42,556 bases of DNA, taken from the NCBI GenBank assembly GCA_028873975.1, contig JAPPMO010000112.1:16258-58813 (forward strand). Direction: 5' to 3'. The notes below the pieces were generated by a model, which was given only the letters and a program-made list of their open reading frames with translations, made no database searches and was not told where the DNA came from. The DNA comes from Chloroflexota bacterium. GTDB taxonomy: Bacteria; Chloroflexota; Anaerolineae; Aggregatilineales; Phototrophicaceae. Shown here in pieces: positions 40,604 to 42,556 of the stretch (position 1 is its first letter; every line of letters starts with the position of its first letter). The translations under genes and the position numbers were made by a program.

Positions 40604-42310
40604 ATGCGTTTCAAGCTAATGATCGTCTTGGCGATGTTCATGCTCAGCACCTTGTTTGGCGGTGTGGGTTTGGCGCAAGACACCAGCGAAGTAACGATCT
40701 TGTATTGGCAGGCGGTTTCGATATTGAATCCGTATTTGTCAGGCGGAACGAAAGATTTCGACGCTGCGGCTCTCATCCTTGAACCGTTGGCAAGCATCGC
40801 GCCTGACGGCACCATGGTTCCAGATCTGGCGGAATTCATCCCGACGCTGGAAAACGGCGGCGTATCAGAAGACTTGACCACCATCACCTGGAAGCTCAAG
40901 GATGGCGTGATTTGGTCTGACGGCTCGGCGCTGACAGTCGATGACTTGATCTTCACCTGGCAGTATTGCACGCATCCTGATGGTGGCTGCTCCACCAAGC
41001 ATTTCTATAATGATGTGGTCAGCATGGAAGACATCGGCGGCAACCAGATTCAGATCACCTTCGGCGTGCCCAAGCCCAATCCCTACGATCCTTTCGTATC
41101 CCAATCTGCCCCGGTATTGCAGCAGGCGCAATTCGCCGATTGCATGGGCGGGCAGATGTCCGCCTGCACCGACCAGAACTTCGCGCCAATCGGCACGGGT
41201 CCCTTCATGGTGGATGAGTTCCGCCCCAACGATGTGGTCACTTATGTCGCCAATCCGAATTATCGCGAAGAGGGCAAGCCGCATTTTGATCGCGTTGTCT
41301 TCAAGGGCGGCGGCGATGCCGAATCGGCAGCGCGCGCCGTATTGGAAACCGGTGAAGCCGATTACGCCTGGAACTTGCAAATTTCACCCGCCGTGCTCAG
41401 CGGCATGGAAGCTGCTGGCAACGGCACCGTGGTCGTCGCTTTCGCGTCTTCGGTCGAGCGTCTCATGCTGAATCAAGCGGACGTCAGCCCGGACAATCCC
41501 AATCGTTCGATTGTCATGGGTGGCGACAATCCCCATCCCTTCTTAACAATTCCAGAGGTCGCCGATGCCTTGTCGCTAGCGATTGATCGCGATATTATCG
41601 CAGGGCAGCTTTATGGCGCCGGCGGAAAAAAGGCTTGCAATATCGTCAATGGACCGCCCGTCAACGTCTCGGAGACTTACCTGGGCTGCTTGCAGGACAT
41701 CGCTGGCGCCAACGCGATCCTGGATGAAGCCGGCATTCTCGATACCGATGGAGATGGCATCCGCGAAGCCAATGGCATGCCTTTGCGCGTACAGTACCAG
41801 ACTTCTACAAACGCCGTGCGTCAGAATACCCAGGCGCTGATCAAGCAATGGTGGTCGGAGATTGGCGTAGAGACTGAGTTGCGCAACATTGACGCGGCTG
41901 TGTTCTTTGGCGGCGATCCGGCCAGCCCCGATACCTATCAGAAGTTTTACAGCGACATTCAGATGTTCACCAGCGGCACCAGCGGTCCCGATGCCGAGAC
42001 CTTTATGGTGCGCTGGATCTGCGGCGCCGACCCCAACCCAGATAACGGTTGGCTGGGGCGCAATGTGCCGCGGCATTGCAACCCTGAGTATGATGCGCTG
42101 TACGAAGAACTGACGAAAACCGGCGGCGTGGAAGCGCGCGCGGCAATCGTGCGGCAGATGAATGACCTGCTGATTGAAGGCGGCGCGCTTATCCCGCTGG
42201 TCTTCCGTGGCAGTGTTTCCGCCCACAGCAATTCACTGGGCGGCGTTGACATGAACGGCTGGGATTCGGAAATGTGGAACGTTCAGGATTGGTATCGCGC
42301 CGATATGTAA
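40604..42310 (+). CDS. ABC transporter substrate-binding protein, family 5 (peptide/OppA-like)
   Basis: Extracytoplasmic receptor of a peptide- or nickel-type ABC importer, 568 aa, the usual size for SBP family 5. The signal peptide MRFKLMIVLAMFMLSTLFGGVGLA ends before QD with no lipobox Cys. The family core is evident: LEPLASIAPDGTMVPDLAE, ITWKLKDGVIWSDGSALTVDDLIFTWQYC (the signature around residues 95-125), GTGPFMVDEF, and the late GADPNPDNGWLGRNVPRHCNPEYDALYEEL segment. Several Cys residues are present in the mature protein, unusual for this family, and may form disulfides. GAAAGGAAG precedes the ATG. The gene is followed by a strong terminator, so permeases and ATPases must be elsewhere. 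The ligand is unknown. Confidence 0.92.
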   Translation: MRFKLMIVLAMFMLSTLFGGVGLAQDTSEVTILYWQAVSILNPYLSGGTKDFDAAALILEPLASIAPDGTMVPDLAEFIPTLENGGVSEDLTTITWKLKDGVIWSDGSALTVDDLIFTWQYCTHPDGGCSTKHFYNDVVSMEDIGGNQIQITFGVPKPNPYDPFVSQSAPVLQQAQFADCMGGQMSACTDQNFAPIGTGPFMVDEFRPNDVVTYVANPNYREEGKPHFDRVVFKGGGDAESAARAVLETGEADYAWNLQISPAVLSGMEAAGNGTVVVAFASSVERLMLNQADVSPDNPNRSIVMGGDNPHPFLTIPEVADALSLAIDRDIIAGQLYGAGGKKACNIVNGPPVNVSETYLGCLQDIAGANAILDEAGILDTDGDGIREANGMPLRVQYQTSTNAVRQNTQALIKQWWSEIGVETELRNIDAAVFFGGDPASPDTYQKFYSDIQMFTSGTSGPDAETFMVRWICGADPNPDNGWLGRNVPRHCNPEYDALYEELTKTGGVEARAAIVRQMNDLLIEGGALIPLVFRGSVSAHSNSLGGVDMNGWDSEMWNVQDWYRADM

Positions 42311-42335
42311 TCGGACCCGACAATTGAGTTCGCTT

Positions 42336-42365
42336 AAGGGGCGCGCGCTCGCGCGTCCCTTTTTG
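42336..42365 (+). terminator. Intrinsic terminator of the peptide-binding protein gene
   Basis: AAGGGGCGCGC (42336-42346) pairs with GCGCGTCCCTT (42351-42361), an 11-bp stem with one G-U and a GCTC loop, followed directly by TTTTGTTT. It begins 26 nt after the stop codon. This is the strongest rho-independent terminator in the window. Confidence 0.8.
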
Positions 42366-42381
42366 TTTGGCGACGGCGGCA

Positions 42382-42425
42382 TAAGCGGTTCCAGGCAATG
42401 GTAGTGTATCCTTTTCGGTTGAAAT
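42382..42425. repeat. Composite repeat: TAAGCGGTTCCAG unit and family-2 left end
   Basis: TAAGCGGTTCCAG (42382-42394) repeats the unit at 2387-2399. Seven bases later GTAGTGTATCCTTTTCGGTT begins, matching the left terminal repeat of the family-2 element at 24211. The matching right end is not found before the window ends, so this copy is partial or extends beyond it. Confidence 0.55.
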
Positions 42426-42540
42426 CCTTCGTAGCCAGTCCGCAGCAAGATCCCAAACCCAAAATACCAACGATCTGGTAAGACTTGTCCGCTACTGAAA
42501 ACTGGACGGCTTCCCAGGTTTTACCCCATCCCCGGCCCTT

Positions 42541-42556
42541 CCCCAGTCAACTGGGG
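42541..42556. repeat. Perfect palindrome at the window edge
   Basis: CCCCAGT CA ACTGGGG is a 7-bp inverted repeat with a 2-nt centre in a C-rich stretch (CCCCATCCCCGGCCCTT) that looks like the start of a further intergenic repeat cut by the window boundary. Confidence 0.45.

Overview
The window is a GC-rich (about 58-60% by eye) bacterial chromosome segment with no rRNA and no phage structural genes. Three things suggest a free-living or host-associated heterotroph of the Chloroflexota (Anaerolineae/Caldilineae-like): carbohydrate ABC systems without their own ATPase and with exported binding proteins lacking a lipobox, an F420-type luciferase-like oxidoreductase, and many palindromic intergenic repeats of the CCACAGAG/CCACCGAG type. 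The phylum is an inference; no marker gene here proves it.

Layout. (1) 204-3739, minus strand: a carbohydrate ABC transporter (binding protein, MalF-like and MalG-like permeases) behind a good sigma70-type promoter. (2) 4094-9057, plus: M20 metallopeptidase, gamma-glutamyltransferase-like Ntn hydrolase and a GT-C-like membrane protein. (3) 9402-18831, plus: a LacI-type operator overlapping a promoter, then a second binding protein with two permeases, two ADP-ribosylglycohydrolase-family proteins (the second with extra C-terminal domains), a PfkB sugar kinase and a malonyl-CoA-synthetase-like ligase. This reads as one uptake, glycosidic cleavage and phosphorylation pathway. (4) 18853-24134: HEAT-like and DUF1801 proteins (minus), a kynureninase-like PLP enzyme with an LLM oxidoreductase (plus), and an NAD-dependent epimerase with a MogA/MoaB-type protein (minus).

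(5) 24413-26614, plus: a cupin gene whose stop overlaps the start of an EcoRI/RsrI-type restriction endonuclease, followed by an RsrI-type adenine methyltransferase. The R-M pair is clearly more AT-rich than its surroundings and is the clearest horizontally acquired cargo. (6) 26698-33672: cysteine-synthase-like enzyme, phytanoyl-CoA-dioxygenase-like protein, metallophosphatase, two polytopic membrane proteins and a TPR protein. (7) 33669-36124, minus: an AT-rich DUF262/HNH (GmrSD-like) gene and a small Cys-rich ORF, next to a selenocysteine tRNA with its own promoter. (8) 36232-42310: DUF1330 protein, HAD phosphatase, membrane-anchored TPR protein, TIM-barrel isomerase, GT2 glycosyltransferase and a family-5 peptide-binding protein closed by a strong intrinsic terminator.

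The intergenic space is unusually structured. One MITE-like family has CAGGGCAAT...ATTGCCCTG ends and about 10-bp flanking duplications. A second family has GTAGTGTATC...GGTTGAAA ends and a 17-bp flanking direct repeat. GGGCGACC hairpins recur. A 19-nt motif, GGTCGCGTAGACACTGACC, lies inside the arms or loops of four otherwise different inverted repeats. These nested repeats, the R-M pair, the ADP-ribosylglycohydrolase operon and the tRNA-Sec/DUF262 junction are the parts most worth following up.
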